A stretch of 10,420 nt of DNA from Candidatus Shapirobacteria bacterium UBA2283 (GTDB lineage: Bacteria; Patescibacteriota; Microgenomatia; UBA12405). Shown piece by piece: positions 10,266-10,420 of this stretch. The notes under the pieces are model-generated. The model saw nothing but the letters and a program-made list of their open reading frames with translations, was not told the origin of the DNA and made no database searches. Made by a program: the position numbers and the translations under genes. Each line of letters opens with the position of its first letter. The first letter of the stretch is position 1. The stretch covers positions 1 through 10,420 of the forward strand of contig DDWP01000014.1 of assembly GCA_002345725.1 (NCBI GenBank), read 5' to 3'.

Positions 10266-10420
10266 ATGATTACGATTCCAAAGAAAGTTGAATACAGTAT
10301 AATTTTGATTGCTTTTTTGGCAAAAAATGATGGTAAAACAGTTTCTTTGGCGGAAGCTTCGAAGAAATTAATGTTGCCATATAGGTTTATGGGACAATTG
10401 GCAATGGCTTTGAAAGTGGC
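10266..10420 (+). CDS. Rrf2-family transcriptional regulator, N-terminal fragment
   Basis: Only the first 51 codons lie in the window. The product, MITIPKKVEYSIILIAFLAK, then NDGKTVSLAEASKKLMLPYRFMGQLAMALKV, follows the N-terminal winged-helix pattern of Rrf2 proteins: a hydrophobic first helix (EYSIILIAFLA), V-S-L-A-E-A as the start of the helix-turn-helix, and PYRFMGQLAMAL as the recognition helix region (compare Y-L-x-Q-L in IscR, NsrR and RirA). Family members sense Fe-S clusters, iron or nitric oxide; whether the cluster-binding cysteines are present cannot be seen because they lie beyond the window. Its position downstream of the suf operon makes it a natural candidate regulator of suf. 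It has its own extended -10 promoter and a probable leaderless start. Confidence 0.8.
   Translation, partial: MITIPKKVEYSIILIAFLAKNDGKTVSLAEASKKLMLPYRFMGQLAMALKV

Overview
The window is a compact, AT-rich bacterial segment and looks like a member of the Patescibacteria (Candidate Phyla Radiation), perhaps Microgenomates-like. That placement is inferred from miniaturised versions of conserved proteins, very short intergenic gaps, no encoded CCA on any tRNA, few Shine-Dalgarno sites, and short heptamer arrays inside and between genes. TGA ends two genes, so the UGA=Gly code of Gracilibacteria/SR1 is not supported. No phage, transposase or CRISPR array is present.

Layout. 1-371 (+) is the C-terminal end of pyruvate kinase. 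It overlaps tail-to-tail a two-gene minus-strand unit: an anchored extracytoplasmic lipocalin-like protein (1994-948) and a polytopic membrane protein (925-368). A divergent plus-strand gene encodes a four-helix YvlD/PF04020 membrane protein (2026-2373). A DUF2000-family gene (2927-2505, minus) and a doubtful small ORF follow. Facing away from DUF2000 is an ACT-domain protein (3060-3701, +) whose promoter is buried in a 19-bp-period palindromic operator array. Next come tRNA-Ser(UGA) (minus), a structured non-coding stretch carrying a partial copy of a tRNA 5' end, tRNA-Thr(GGU) (+), and two small plus-strand genes of unknown function.

The core is a SUF iron-sulfur cluster operon, sufC-sufB-mini sufD-sufS-sufU (4790-8860, +), with overlapping or nearly abutting genes. 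SufS takes sulfur from cysteine, SufU is the expected sulfur acceptor, and SufB/SufC/SufD form the ATP-dependent scaffold. SufD is reduced to 130 residues but keeps the part expected to contact SufB and SufC. SufS and SufU also carry internal shortenings. tRNA-Thr(UGU) follows, then a MGDG-synthase/diacylglycerol-glucosyltransferase-like GT-B enzyme beginning 2 nt after the tRNA. After a 155-nt possibly structured gap, the window ends inside an Rrf2-family regulator, a natural candidate to control the suf operon.

A recurring theme is promoter position: -10 boxes (TATAAT/TAAAAT) lie about 6-9 nt upstream of first-gene start codons, which predicts mostly leaderless mRNAs. The sufC promoter and that of the small gene just before it are near copies of one another. 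Another theme is insertion of short repeats: three distinct AAA-rich heptamer arrays and one TTCGACAGGCTCAGG-type element, three of these four being in frame inside sufC or the glycosyltransferase gene.
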